This document shows, one piece after another, positions 4,571-11,904 of a DNA stretch of 11,904 nt. The translations under genes and the position numbers were made by a program. The DNA is taken from the NCBI GenBank assembly GCA_026387485.1, contig JAPLLQ010000128.1, positions 1-11,904 of the forward strand. The letters run 5' to 3'. The first letter of the stretch is position 1. Each line of letters opens with the position of its first letter. Origin of the DNA: Candidatus Omnitrophota bacterium (lineage in GTDB: Bacteria; Omnitrophota; Gorgyraeia; Gygaellales; Profunditerraquicolaceae). The notes beneath the pieces are model-generated. The model did not search any database. It saw nothing but the letters and a program-made list of their open reading frames with translations, and was not told where the DNA came from.

Positions 4571-6765
4571 ACTCTATCTTCCTCGCTCTCCTGATTCAAG
4601 CTTCTCTCATCTAACCAAGATTCCCTATCAACCAGAATCTTACGCGGCTTGCTTCCCTCAAATGGCCCGACTAAACCCTCAACCTCCATAGTATCGATAA
4701 TCCGGGCTGCCCGGGTATAACCAAGGCGTAGGCGCCTCTGTAATATGGATACTGATGCCTGGTTGCTCTCCATAATAATCCTGGTTGCCTGATCATAAAG
4801 CTCATCTTTATCTTGACCGGATATACCGATTTTTTTCTGTTCCCTTAGAACCTCTTCATCATAAACCGGCTCAGCCTGAGATTTAATGAAAGAGGTTACC
4901 CGCTCAATCTCGGCGTCTTTAACAAAAGTCCCCTGAATCCGGATTAATTTTGATTCTCCCGGCCTTAAAAATAACATATCGCCCTTACCTAAAAGTTTAT
5001 CTGCGCCGTTCATATCCAAAACCGTACGCGAATCCACTTTCGAGGCAACCTTAAAGGATATCCGCGCCGGTAAATTCGCTTTGATAACTCCGGTAATAAC
5101 ATTCACTGAGGGCCTCTGAGTAGCTAATATCAAATGGATTCCAACTGCCCGGGAAAGCTGGGCAAGGCGCTGCACGGCATTTTCAATCTGATCAGCTGCC
5201 ACATTCATCAGGTCAGCAAATTCATCAACAATAACTACGATATAAGGAAGCCTCTCCTGCTTTTCATTATAGGCTTCGATACTCCTTGCGCCTACCTTAG
5301 CCAAAAGTTTATAGCGCTCTTCCATCTCATTTACCGCCCAGTTGAGCGCAATATAAGCCTTCTTAGAATCAGTAACTACCGGGCATAAAAGATGGGGCAA
5401 ACCGTTAAAAGGCATCAACTCTACCATTTTAGGATCAATCATAATAAATTTCAGGTCATTCGGAGAATTTTTATACAATAAAGATAAAATAAGCGAATTA
5501 ACGCAGACGGTTTTACCTGAACCGGTGGTTCCGGCAATTAGAAGATGCGGCATATCATCGAGGTCAGCAATGATCGGTTGACCGGTAAGGTCTTTACCCA
5601 AAGATAGGCTTAACGCTGCTTTAAAATTCTGGAATTCGCCTGAAGCCAGAACTTCTTTTAAATAAACGAAACTACTTTGGGTATTAGGGACTTCAACCCC
5701 TACCCTAGCCTTACCGGGTATGGGCGCAAGTATTCTCACTGACTGGGCCTTCATAACCAGGGCAATATCATCGCTTAAGTTGACAATCCGGTTAAGTTTT
5801 ACTCCCGCAGCAGGCTCAAGCTCATAACGGGTAATTACCGGTCCGCGCTCAATATCAGTGACCTTAGCTTGAATGCCAAAATCTTCCAAGGTATCCTCTA
5901 GTATCCTGGCATTTGCCTCTAAATCTTCCTTAATCTGCCTGGCTTCAGGAGGTGGAGGAGAATCCAGTAAATCCAAAGAAGGAAGATGGTAATCTCCGAT
6001 CTTTAATTCCTGCGACCGAACCTTAGGCTCTACAGAGGAAAGAGATTTTGTTTTAATTTGAATCTTGGGCTTTGAGGTTAACGATTCTAAGCCATTATTT
6101 ATTTTTGGTTTTAGAGCGGCTAAAGGTATTTCTTTTTTCTCAATAGGTTGCTGCTTCTGGAGAATTTGCGCCTTAATTTTTAGAGCGGCTGATTTCTTTC
6201 CTCTTTTAAATAGCCTGAAAGCTGAAGCAAAAATTAACTTTAGTTTTTCAGAAACTTTAAAAAAGATCGATGAAATTAAAAGCTCAGTAATCAAGGCTAA
6301 GGATAAAATAATAAAAGTGATAAAAATAATGAAACTGCCTAAACGGCTAAAATAGGTAGTGATAAATTTAGAGAACAGCGCACCGAAAATGCCCGAGTAA
6401 TAAAATTTAGCGCTCTCATTCCCAAATTCAAACATTCCTATCAGTGAACTTATAGAGATAAGAAGGGTAAGCATCCCCAGTAATCTAGGTATACTTAAAT
6501 AGGGTTTTAGCTGGCGGAAAAATTTCACTCCCAATAGAATAATCAAAAGGGGTAGGATAAAACTGGTTGGCCGGCCAAATAGAAATACGATAATCTCGCC
6601 TAAATAAGCTCCGAATATACCTAAGAGATTCTTGGGAGGGGTGTTGGGGTAAGAGGTATAAAAGGCAAGGTCGAGGCGCTCAAACCTAAGCAGGCTGGCT
6701 AAAACCATAAGCCCCAGCGCCACCAGAATAACGCCTTTTACTTCATTGAGTCTTCTTTCTCTCAC
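4567..6765 (-). CDS. ftsK: DNA translocase FtsK/SpoIIIE
   Basis: FtsK is a septum-located DNA pump that clears chromosome ends during division. The 732-residue protein has four to five N-terminal hydrophobic segments (within 11-163), a short charged linker (about 170-270), a RecA-like motor with Walker A GTTGSGKT (412-419, K418) and Walker B VVIVDEF (D514, E515), the ATQRPS segment, and a C-terminal gamma winged-helix domain (about 654-712) that in known FtsK reads KOPS sequences. The start is GTG at 6765, two bases after the pnp stop. An upstream Shine-Dalgarno is weak, but the next in-frame Met (residue 20) lies inside the first membrane segment. The linker is short compared with E. coli FtsK. 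Confidence 0.95.
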   Translation of the reverse strand: MRERRLNEVKGVILVALGLMVLASLLRFERLDLAFYTSYPNTPPKNLLGIFGAYLGEIIVFLFGRPTSFILPLLIILLGVKFFRQLKPYLSIPRLLGMLTLLISISSLIGMFEFGNESAKFYYSGIFGALFSKFITTYFSRLGSFIIFITFIILSLALITELLISSIFFKVSEKLKLIFASAFRLFKRGKKSAALKIKAQILQKQQPIEKKEIPLAALKPKINNGLESLTSKPKIQIKTKSLSSVEPKVRSQELKIGDYHLPSLDLLDSPPPPEARQIKEDLEANARILEDTLEDFGIQAKVTDIERGPVITRYELEPAAGVKLNRIVNLSDDIALVMKAQSVRILAPIPGKARVGVEVPNTQSSFVYLKEVLASGEFQNFKAALSLSLGKDLTGQPIIADLDDMPHLLIAGTTGSGKTVCVNSLILSLLYKNSPNDLKFIMIDPKMVELMPFNGLPHLLCPVVTDSKKAYIALNWAVNEMEERYKLLAKVGARSIEAYNEKQERLPYIVVIVDEFADLMNVAADQIENAVQRLAQLSRAVGIHLILATQRPSVNVITGVIKANLPARISFKVASKVDSRTVLDMNGADKLLGKGDMLFLRPGESKLIRIQGTFVKDAEIERVTSFIKSQAEPVYDEEVLREQKKIGISGQDKDELYDQATRIIMESNQASVSILQRRLRLGYTRAARIIDTMEVEGLVGPFEGSKPRKILVDRESWLDERSLNQESEEDRV

Positions 6766-6767
6766 CT

Positions 6768-8852
6768 TTAACTAGCCTGTGCTTCTGCCTGTTTCTTGCT
6801 CAGGTTGATCCTGCCTAATTCATCTATACCGATGACTTTGACTTTAATCTCATCACCGATCTTAACTACTTCTTCCACGTTCTTGACAAACTTATCAGCA
6901 AGTTCTGAAACATGAACTAATCCTTCTTTGCGCGGAGCAATTTCACAGAAAGCGCCAAAAGGCATTATCCGCTTGACCTTACCTATATATATACGGCCGA
7001 CCTCAACATCCTCGGTAATCGCCTTGATCATCTTAATCGCTTCTTCAGATTTAGCAGCATCAATTGAACCAACCAGGACAGTACCATCATCTTTAATATC
7101 TACGCTTGCTCCGGTTGCAGCAATAATCGCTTTAATAGTCTTACCCCCTGGCCCGATTAATTCACCGATCTTTTCGGTATTTATCTTTAATACGTCTATG
7201 CGCGGAGCATAACTGGAGAGTTCTTCACGCGCTCTGGGTAATGCCTCACTCATCTTCTCCAAAATAATCATCCTGGCTTCTTTGGCCTGAGCTAAACATT
7301 TATTCAATAACCCTGTATCTATGCCATCTATCTTTAAGTCCATTTGTACTGCGGTGACACCCTTCTTAGTTCCGGCAACCTTAAAATCCATATCTCCGAA
7401 ATGATCCTCAAGTCCGGCGATATCCGTAAGCACTAAAGCCTTATCACCTTCTTTAATTAAACCGAGCGCGATTCCAGCAACTGTGTCTTTTATGGGCACT
7501 CCGGCATCCATTAACGAAAGCGCTGCTGCGCAAACCGTAGCCATACTTGAGGAACCATTAGACTCTAAAATCTCCGAGACTACCCTAACAGTATAAGGGA
7601 ATTTTTCTTTGGAAGGCATGACCGCAAGAAGCGCCTTTTCAGCTAAGGCGCCATGGCCAATCTCTCTTCTTCCCGGCCCGCGTACCGGCCCAGTTTCACC
7701 GACGCTAAAAGGAGGAAAGCTGTAATGGAGCATAAAAGACCTATATTTCTTACCCTCTAAAGCCTCAATCATCTGTTCATCTTCTCCTGTGCCAAGAGTA
7801 GTTACAGCCAAACTCTGGGTCTGGCCACGGGTAAAAATACTTGAACCGTGGGTACGCGGAAGAACAGAGACTTCACAGGTAATCGGACGGATCTCCTTAA
7901 AAGAACGACCGTCAATACGCGTATTACTGTTTAATATCTTCTCTCTAACCTGCTTCTTTTCCACATCAGTCAAAGCCATCCTGATATCAACTTCGCTGTA
8001 ACCATCAGCGGTAAGTTTCTCCTCTAATTCTTTAGCCAATAAATGCACCGCTTCTTCACGCTCTTCTTTTTTAGCTAACCGATAGACTTCTTTTAAACGG
8101 CCGGTAGCAAGTTCTTCTACTTTATCCTTTAACTGGGGGTCGATTTTTTTAAGCTCGATATTTACTTTGGCCTTCCCGCATTTCTTGGCAAATTCTTCCT
8201 GAATATGCATTATCTCCTTTAAACTTTCATAGCCAAATTTTACCGCTTCAAAATACTCCTCTTCAGAGACTTCTTTAGCTTTTGACTCAAGCATCACAAT
8301 ACCCTTATGATTGGCGGCGATAACCACTTCAAGATCAGAATTCTCTAACTCAGCGTAAGTCGGATTAAGAATAAGTTCATTATTGAAACGGGCAACCCGG
8401 CAGCAGGCTAGCGGTCCGGCAAATGGTATGTCAGATAAGGATAATGCCACTGATGCTCCGGTTACTGCTAAGGTATCCGGGTCATTCTCGCCATCGCTGG
8501 ATAAAACTATAGCCATGACCTGGACTTCATTCAAAAAACCTTCAGGGAATAGCGGCCGGATAGGCCGGTCAATTAACCGAGCAGCTAAAATCTCGCTCTC
8601 CGAAGGACGGCCCTCTCTTTTAAAGAAACCTCCGGGGATTCTGCCTGCGGCATAGGTTTTCTCCTGATATTCAACGGTCAGAGGGAAGAAATCCCGGCCT
8701 TCTTTAGGCTCCTTGGACATACAGGCAGTAACCAAAATAACCGTTCCGCCGTAAGTTAAAGTAACCGAGCCATTGGCCTGCTTGGCAATCCTGCCTGTTT
8801 CAAGGATTAAATCATTTCTTCCAAATTTTACTTTTAAGGTATTATTCTGCAT
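6768..8852 (-). CDS. pnp: Polyribonucleotide nucleotidyltransferase (PNPase)
   Basis: PNPase degrades RNA from the 3' end using phosphate. The 694-residue protein is full length: two RNase PH-like domains flanking an alpha-helical region, a KH domain (about 552-612, GPGG loop at 567-570) and an S1 domain (618-688). The active-site block EDHFGDMDF is intact; D483 and D489 correspond to the catalytic aspartates D486 and D492 of the E. coli enzyme. It follows rpsO by 32 bases, the classical rpsO-pnp order. The ATG at 8852 has no visible Shine-Dalgarno; instead eight A (8866-8859 on the minus strand) precede it, so initiation may use an unstructured A-rich site or coupling. No terminator separates it from rpsO. 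Confidence 0.97.
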   Translation of the reverse strand: MQNNTLKVKFGRNDLILETGRIAKQANGSVTLTYGGTVILVTACMSKEPKEGRDFFPLTVEYQEKTYAAGRIPGGFFKREGRPSESEILAARLIDRPIRPLFPEGFLNEVQVMAIVLSSDGENDPDTLAVTGASVALSLSDIPFAGPLACCRVARFNNELILNPTYAELENSDLEVVIAANHKGIVMLESKAKEVSEEEYFEAVKFGYESLKEIMHIQEEFAKKCGKAKVNIELKKIDPQLKDKVEELATGRLKEVYRLAKKEEREEAVHLLAKELEEKLTADGYSEVDIRMALTDVEKKQVREKILNSNTRIDGRSFKEIRPITCEVSVLPRTHGSSIFTRGQTQSLAVTTLGTGEDEQMIEALEGKKYRSFMLHYSFPPFSVGETGPVRGPGRREIGHGALAEKALLAVMPSKEKFPYTVRVVSEILESNGSSSMATVCAAALSLMDAGVPIKDTVAGIALGLIKEGDKALVLTDIAGLEDHFGDMDFKVAGTKKGVTAVQMDLKIDGIDTGLLNKCLAQAKEARMIILEKMSEALPRAREELSSYAPRIDVLKINTEKIGELIGPGGKTIKAIIAATGASVDIKDDGTVLVGSIDAAKSEEAIKMIKAITEDVEVGRIYIGKVKRIMPFGAFCEIAPRKEGLVHVSELADKFVKNVEEVVKIGDEIKVKVIGIDELGRINLSKKQAEAQAS

Positions 8853-8884
8853 AATCTATTTTTTTTAAGGATGAAACCAAGGGC

Positions 8885-9154
8885 TTATTTTCTCAAGTGA
8901 AGTTTTCCCAGAACCTCTTCGTATTTTTTTACATCCTTCTTCTTGAGATAATTGAGGAGCTTGCGGCGCGTGCCTACAAGACAAAGCAATCCGCGGCGAG
9001 AATGGAAATCTTTTTTGTGGAGTTTAAAATGGCCTCCTAACAGATTGATCCTCTCGGTTAAAAGCGCGATCTGCACCTCGGCTGAACCGGTATCCCGGGC
9101 ATGGGCCTTGAACTGTTCAATAATCTCTGTTTTCTTTTCTTTAACTAAAACCAA
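8885..9154 (-). CDS. rpsO: 30S ribosomal protein S15
   Basis: S15 binds the central domain of 16S rRNA early in small-subunit assembly. I place the start at TTG (9154-9152), giving 89 residues, the usual S15 length, beginning Met-Val-Leu-Val-Lys-Glu. This TTG is 9 bases after a perfect AAGGAGG (9170-9164). The longer in-frame reading from GTG at 9187 would put the ribosome site inside the protein and add 11 residues with no S15 character. Family blocks are clear: DTGSAEVQIA, LTERINLL, HKKDFHSRRGLL and LVGTRRKLLNYL. A strong promoter lies upstream at 9222-9250. Confidence 0.97.
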   Translation of the reverse strand: MVLVKEKKTEIIEQFKAHARDTGSAEVQIALLTERINLLGGHFKLHKKDFHSRRGLLCLVGTRRKLLNYLKKKDVKKYEEVLGKLHLRK

Positions 9155-9158
9155 ACTT

Positions 9159-9210
9159 ACCCACCTCCTTGCACAGTAAGTGCACACCGGCCTCTCAAAT
9201 AAGGACGGGT
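9159..9210 (-). promoter_or_regulatory. rpsO leader: strong RBS with possible self-sequestering fold
   Basis: AAGGAGG (9170-9164) decides the TTG start of rpsO. The same leader contains TCCTT (9205-9201), which can pair with AAGGA of the ribosome site (9170-9166), and ACCC (9210-9207), which can pair with GGGT (9162-9159). Between them TGCAC (9184-9180) pairs with GTGCA (9174-9170) around a 5-base loop, sharing one base with the outer helix. S15 represses its own translation through different leader folds in several bacteria, so this may be a translational operator. The pairing is seen; the function is inferred. Confidence 0.45.
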
Positions 9211-9221
9211 ATCATTTTTAT

Positions 9222-9250
9222 ATTATACGTTATTTTTAAGCTTAAGTCAA
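9222..9250 (-). promoter_or_regulatory. Strong promoter for the rpsO-pnp-ftsK cluster
   Basis: Minus strand: -35 TTGACT (9250-9245), 17-base spacer, -10 TATAAT (9227-9222, full consensus). The expected start near 9215 leaves a leader of about 60 bases to the rpsO TTG. It begins 14 bases after the stop of the 41-residue gene, so the ribosomal cluster has its own strong entry point independent of the genes upstream. Confidence 0.85.
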
Positions 9251-9263
9251 TATATTCAAATAC

Positions 9264-9389
9264 TTATTTCTTATTTGAGAGCTCAATAATCTTATCCAGC
9301 TTGCCTAAGACCATTACGGTAAAAACTACAAACCAGATCGTCAGGCCTAAGGATATAATCCCGCTTAGAAAACTCATTCCATATCCCAT
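9264..9389 (-). CDS. Small single-pass membrane protein, 41 residues (unknown)
   Basis: The ORF starts at ATG 9389, 8 bases after a strong GGAAGGAGGG, and ends with TAA at 9266-9264. The product begins MGYGMSFLSG, has a hydrophobic helix of about 20 residues (8-29, with a central tryptophan) and ends in a charged, lysine-rich tail (GKLDKIIELSNKK). A second in-frame ATG at codon 5 is less well placed. I do not recognise the family. The strong ribosome site, clean membrane topology and position between the 52-residue gene and the rpsO promoter argue that it is real. A regulator or assembly factor of a membrane complex is possible but unproven. Confidence 0.65.
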   Translation of the reverse strand: MGYGMSFLSGIISLGLTIWFVVFTVMVLGKLDKIIELSNKK

Positions 9390-9454
9390 ATTGTAAACCC
9401 TCCTTCCTTATTTCTTTATATTAACTCCACACCCTAACTTGGGCTATGAATTTA

Positions 9455-9613
9455 TTACTTAATGTCATTTTCCTGCACGAATTTCTTGATCTCTTCAATA
9501 TTCTCGATAATCAGCCTGGCTTTGCTCAAACCAAAAGAAAAAGGATACTGGTCATTCTCATCCCTCTTGATAACCAGAAGGGGCTTACCTTTAAACTCGC
9601 CTCTCTCTATCAT
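9455..9613 (-). CDS. Conserved-looking small soluble protein, 52 residues (unknown)
   Basis: ATG at 9613 follows AAAGGAG (9627-9621) by 7 bases; the stop is TAA at 9457-9455. The product starts MIERGEFKGKPLLVIKRDEN, then has an aromatic turn (YPFSFG, residues 23-28) and an amphipathic helix (LSKARLIIENIEEIKKFVQEN, about 29-49). The beginning looks like two short beta strands, and the codon pattern and charge balance are those of a real folded protein. It sits 41 bases after the 118-residue gene on the same strand. I cannot name a family; small proteins of this pattern may be common in the lineage, but that is a guess. Confidence 0.7.
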   Translation of the reverse strand: MIERGEFKGKPLLVIKRDENDQYPFSFGLSKARLIIENIEEIKKFVQENDIK

Positions 9614-9654
9614 TTTATTACTCCTTTCATAGATACTTCTTTCCCTTACCTATA

Positions 9655-10011
9655 TTAATTACTCCTGACACGCACAGGTATCCCTTTAGACCTTAATTCA
9701 TCAGTCTTATCTTTGGAACATTTCAGACAAAGAAAAAGCGGCTTCTCATTACTCTTATCGTAGTTAACTGTCTTGACCAGGCGCCAAAGGTGGGAACTTA
9801 CCCCGCATTTATCGCACTTGCCTTCCTTAATATGCCAAACCTCAATCGCCTTAGAGGTAAAGATAAACCTGTCTACCCAAAAAAATATCGCTCCTCCGAT
9901 TAAGTTAGCAATGACAGTTGCCTGAAAACTAGTCCCCATCTGCTTTACTACCAACCAGAGGATTGGAGTGCTTAATTGCCAACGTATAAGATAAAGAATA
10001 AATCTTTTCAT
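9655..10011 (-). CDS. Membrane protein with C-terminal CxxC/CxxC zinc ribbon, 118 residues
   Basis: The N-terminal half (about residues 5-52) holds two hydrophobic segments with the pattern RWQLSTPIL ... NLIGGAIFFWVDRFIF, which resembles half of a GtrA-like small membrane domain. The C-terminal half contains C66-x-x-C69 (CDKCG) and C95-x-x-C98 (CLKCS), a likely zinc ribbon facing the cytoplasm, and ends with a basic tail. The ATG at 10011 has no visible Shine-Dalgarno. The function is unknown. It lies 62 bases after the helicase-nuclease gene on the same strand, which may only reflect packing. The reading frame is convincing from its length and motif content. Confidence 0.75.
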   Translation of the reverse strand: MKRFILYLIRWQLSTPILWLVVKQMGTSFQATVIANLIGGAIFFWVDRFIFTSKAIEVWHIKEGKCDKCGVSSHLWRLVKTVNYDKSNEKPLFLCLKCSKDKTDELRSKGIPVRVRSN

Positions 10012-10020
10012 AGTTTGGCT

Positions 10021-10048
10021 ATTTTAGCGCAAATAAAAAGTAATACAA
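10021..10048 (-). promoter_or_regulatory. Possible weak promoter giving a near-leaderless mRNA
   Basis: On the minus strand, TAAAAT (10026-10021) lies 9 bases before the ATG at 10011 and has a poor -35 TTGTAT (10048-10043) at a 16-base spacing. If used, transcription would start 3 to 4 bases before the start codon, which would fit the lack of a Shine-Dalgarno there. The region is very AT-rich, so chance matches are likely. Confidence 0.22.
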
Positions 10049-10073
10049 TAACAAAATTATTTTTAATGCGCGA

Positions 10074-11904
10074 TCAGCGCAGAGCCGCAGTAGGGCAGAT
10101 TTGATTATAGGCGCAGTAGGTACAAGCCATATAGGCGGGCGTTGCCTCAAAATTCTCTTTGCGTATCCCTTCGGCTACTTCGCTTATGTCTTCCTTTATC
10201 TTATCCAAATCCCCCTCATCCACTTCTGTTGAGCCGATAATGCTTGATTCAAGAAAATACAGAGATGCTTTTTTAGGAAGTTCTCCGAAAATATTCTGAT
10301 AGGCAAGAGAATAAAGTATAAGCTGTTTACTTTCCTTCGCGCGCTTATCAGCATCTTTTTGAGTCTTTATCTCTGAAGTTTTAAAATCCATAATTACAGC
10401 GCCATCAGCTTCCTGGTCCACGCGGTCAAAACGACCGGTGATTTTAATATCACCTAATTTAAAATTAAAAGGCTCCTCAATAAATTTGGGTTTGGAATTA
10501 CGCCTTTCTTCGTCGTTAAAAAATCTAATCAAAGCCTCCTGTCCCACGCGCAGACGCTCTTCCTGATGCTTTAAGTCTATAAAACCCTGCGGGTCAAAAC
10601 TCTCTTTGAAGGCACTAAGGATATCCGCCAAAACCATTTTCTTTCCCGAAATTTTATGCTGGTAATATCTACTCACCGCCTCGTGCATTGCCCGCCCATA
10701 GATAACCGTGTGATGCTCCATTATCGGCACGCGCAGTATGTTTACGTATTTATATTTTAAAGGGCAAGTCTTGTAGTCATCAATCTGGTAATAATACAAC
10801 GAAAGAGGCTTAGCCTCAACTGCTGGCTTGTATTTAACAGATTCTTTTTTAGGAGCAAAACGCTCAATAGCCTCCATTGCGCTGGCTTTTTTCTTCTCTT
10901 TATCCTTAACCTCTCCTCCTAAAGCCTCAAAAACAAACTGGCTGACCTTACGAAGCCTCCTTCCGCCATAATCCTCGGCGCTGGTCAGATACAATTCTTC
11001 TTTTGCCCGGGTCATGCCCACGTAAAAAAGTCTGCGTTCTTCCTGTATATGAAAATCACCTGTTGGCAAGACTTCCTTAATTAAAGCATCGGGCAGCTCA
11101 ATTGACTGCGACCTGCGCGGCCAGGGGAATTTTCCCTGCACCAGGCTCACTAAGAATACTACCCTAAACTCAAGGCCTTTTGCCTTATGTATAGTAAGCA
11201 CGTTTACCGCGTCAGAATCAAGGTCAGCCTCAACTGTGGGCGGATCATCTCCCGCCTCAATTAAAAGATTAAGGTAATTTACAAAGATCATTACGCGGTC
11301 TTCTTTTGCTACCAGTTCAAAATCGCGCACGTGGCTAAAAAATTTAGCCAAGTTCTGAATCTTAGTTTCATTATCAAGGCTGGGTGTTTTGGTAAGTTTT
11401 TTAAGATAACCGGTATCGGTAAGGAAACTGTATAAAAGCCTTCCTGTAGTTTCTTCCCGCGCTACTTTTAAATATTTATCAATATCAACCAGGAGATTTT
11501 TTATTTTTTCTTTTGATTCCACGCTGATATTTTCTAAGTCGGTAAGGGAATCCAACTCCGTAAACACCGAATATAACGACTTATTCCTGCGCTTGGCATA
11601 ATGACTACAAAGGGTAAGGTCAGAAAGTTTTATGGGATAGATTTCAGAACTGGCCAGATAAAACAGGTTTAAAGAATCAGAAGGATTTGCTACTGTACGC
11701 AGGAAATTAATGCATAGCTTCACCTCTTCCCTGGCGTAAAGGCCTTGGTTACCGCTAAATTGCCAGGGGATATCCTGCATATTTAATGCCTGTAAAAATC
11801 TTTGGGCGTCAGAATTTGAACGCACGAGGATAGCAAAATCACGGTATCTGAATTTACCCGAGACAACTTTATCCCGGATAAGCTTAGCTACATTATCTGC
11901 TTCA
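10074..11904 (-). CDS. UvrD-family helicase fused to an Fe-S PD-(D/E)XK nuclease (partial, N-terminus outside)
   Basis: The reading frame is open to the right edge; 26 full codons lie before the GTG at 11825, reading ADNVAKLI and DFAILVRSN (motif IV region). So the GTG is internal and the helicase N-terminus with Walker A and B is missing from the window. Numbering from that GTG: motif V TIHKAKGLEF (211-220), motif VI ERRLFYVGMTRAKEELYL (263-280), then a C-terminal RecB/Cas4-type nuclease with GRAMHEA (H381), D467 in GRFDRVD, D480 and K482 in MDFKTS, and Q501 with Y505. C354 plus C568, C571 and C577 match the four-cysteine iron-sulfur staple of AddB/Cas4-type nucleases. It probably processes DNA ends for recombination, as AddAB or AdnAB do. 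An ordinary UvrD lacks the nuclease. Confidence 0.88.
   Translation of the reverse strand, partial: EADNVAKLIRDKVVSGKFRYRDFAILVRSNSDAQRFLQALNMQDIPWQFSGNQGLYAREEVKLCINFLRTVANPSDSLNLFYLASSEIYPIKLSDLTLCSHYAKRRNKSLYSVFTELDSLTDLENISVESKEKIKNLLVDIDKYLKVAREETTGRLLYSFLTDTGYLKKLTKTPSLDNETKIQNLAKFFSHVRDFELVAKEDRVMIFVNYLNLLIEAGDDPPTVEADLDSDAVNVLTIHKAKGLEFRVVFLVSLVQGKFPWPRRSQSIELPDALIKEVLPTGDFHIQEERRLFYVGMTRAKEELYLTSAEDYGGRRLRKVSQFVFEALGGEVKDKEKKKASAMEAIERFAPKKESVKYKPAVEAKPLSLYYYQIDDYKTCPLKYKYVNILRVPIMEHHTVIYGRAMHEAVSRYYQHKISGKKMVLADILSAFKESFDPQGFIDLKHQEERLRVGQEALIRFFNDEERRNSKPKFIEEPFNFKLGDIKITGRFDRVDQEADGAVIMDFKTSEIKTQKDADKRAKESKQLILYSLAYQNIFGELPKKASLYFLESSIIGSTEVDEGDLDKIKEDISEVAEGIRKENFEATPAYMACTYCAYNQICPTAALR

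Noticed and set aside
9155..9187. Longer rpsO reading starting at GTG 9187 (100 residues)
   Set aside because: The added 11 residues lack S15 similarity and span the perfect AAGGAGG; the TTG at 9154 gives the standard 89-residue protein at ideal spacing.
9391..9454. CCC/GGG mini-palindrome between the two small genes
   Set aside because: A 3-bp stem (ccctaacttggg) is too weak to call; no promoter could be supported in this gap.
10067..10081. Hairpin TGCGC/GCGCA at the end of the helicase-nuclease gene as a terminator
   Set aside because: The stem is only 5 bp and is followed on the minus strand by TTAAAAATAA rather than a T-tract.

Overview
This is a moderately AT-rich bacterial chromosomal window built almost entirely of housekeeping genes. 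I saw no insertion sequence, phage gene, tRNA, rRNA or CRISPR array. The minus-strand order rpsO, pnp, ftsK, rodZ-like, rimO, pgsA, pgpA is a widespread bacterial neighbourhood. The Shine-Dalgarno sites and very tight gene packing fit a Gram-negative-like or candidate-phylum bacterium. Omnitrophota or a relative is my guess from the gene order and the small conserved-looking proteins, but the window cannot prove it.

Layout. Positions 1-233 (minus strand) hold a complete FMN riboswitch unit: promoter, aptamer, intrinsic terminator and the first codons of a riboflavin-type gene that runs off the left edge. A divergent plus-strand promoter at 242-270 reads through a long hairpin leader into pncC (stand-alone CinA C-terminal domain) and then thpR (RNA 2',3'-cyclic phosphodiesterase). 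A GC-rich, nested inverted-repeat element of 80 bases separates these two. thpR converges on and overlaps pgpA tail to tail by 40 bases.

Positions 1445-9250 (minus strand) look like one long transcription unit. It starts at a near-consensus promoter (9222-9250) and runs rpsO, pnp, ftsK, rodZ-like, rimO, pgsA, pgpA. The genes either overlap by 4 bases (ATGA) or are separated by 2 to 32 bases. They cover ribosome assembly and modification (S15, RimO), RNA turnover (PNPase), chromosome segregation and cell shape (FtsK, RodZ-like) and phosphatidylglycerol synthesis (PgsA then PgpA).

Positions 9264-11904 (minus strand) carry, in transcription order, the 3' part of a UvrD-type helicase fused to an iron-sulfur PD-(D/E)XK nuclease, a 118-residue membrane protein with a zinc ribbon, a 52-residue soluble protein and a 41-residue single-pass membrane protein. 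The two smallest have strong ribosome binding sites.

The most interesting points are regulatory: a readable FMN switch with a mutually exclusive antiterminator, a possible duplicated-arm leader hairpin before pncC, the nested palindrome at the pncC/thpR junction, and a possible self-sequestering rpsO leader. No clearly new multi-gene system is visible.
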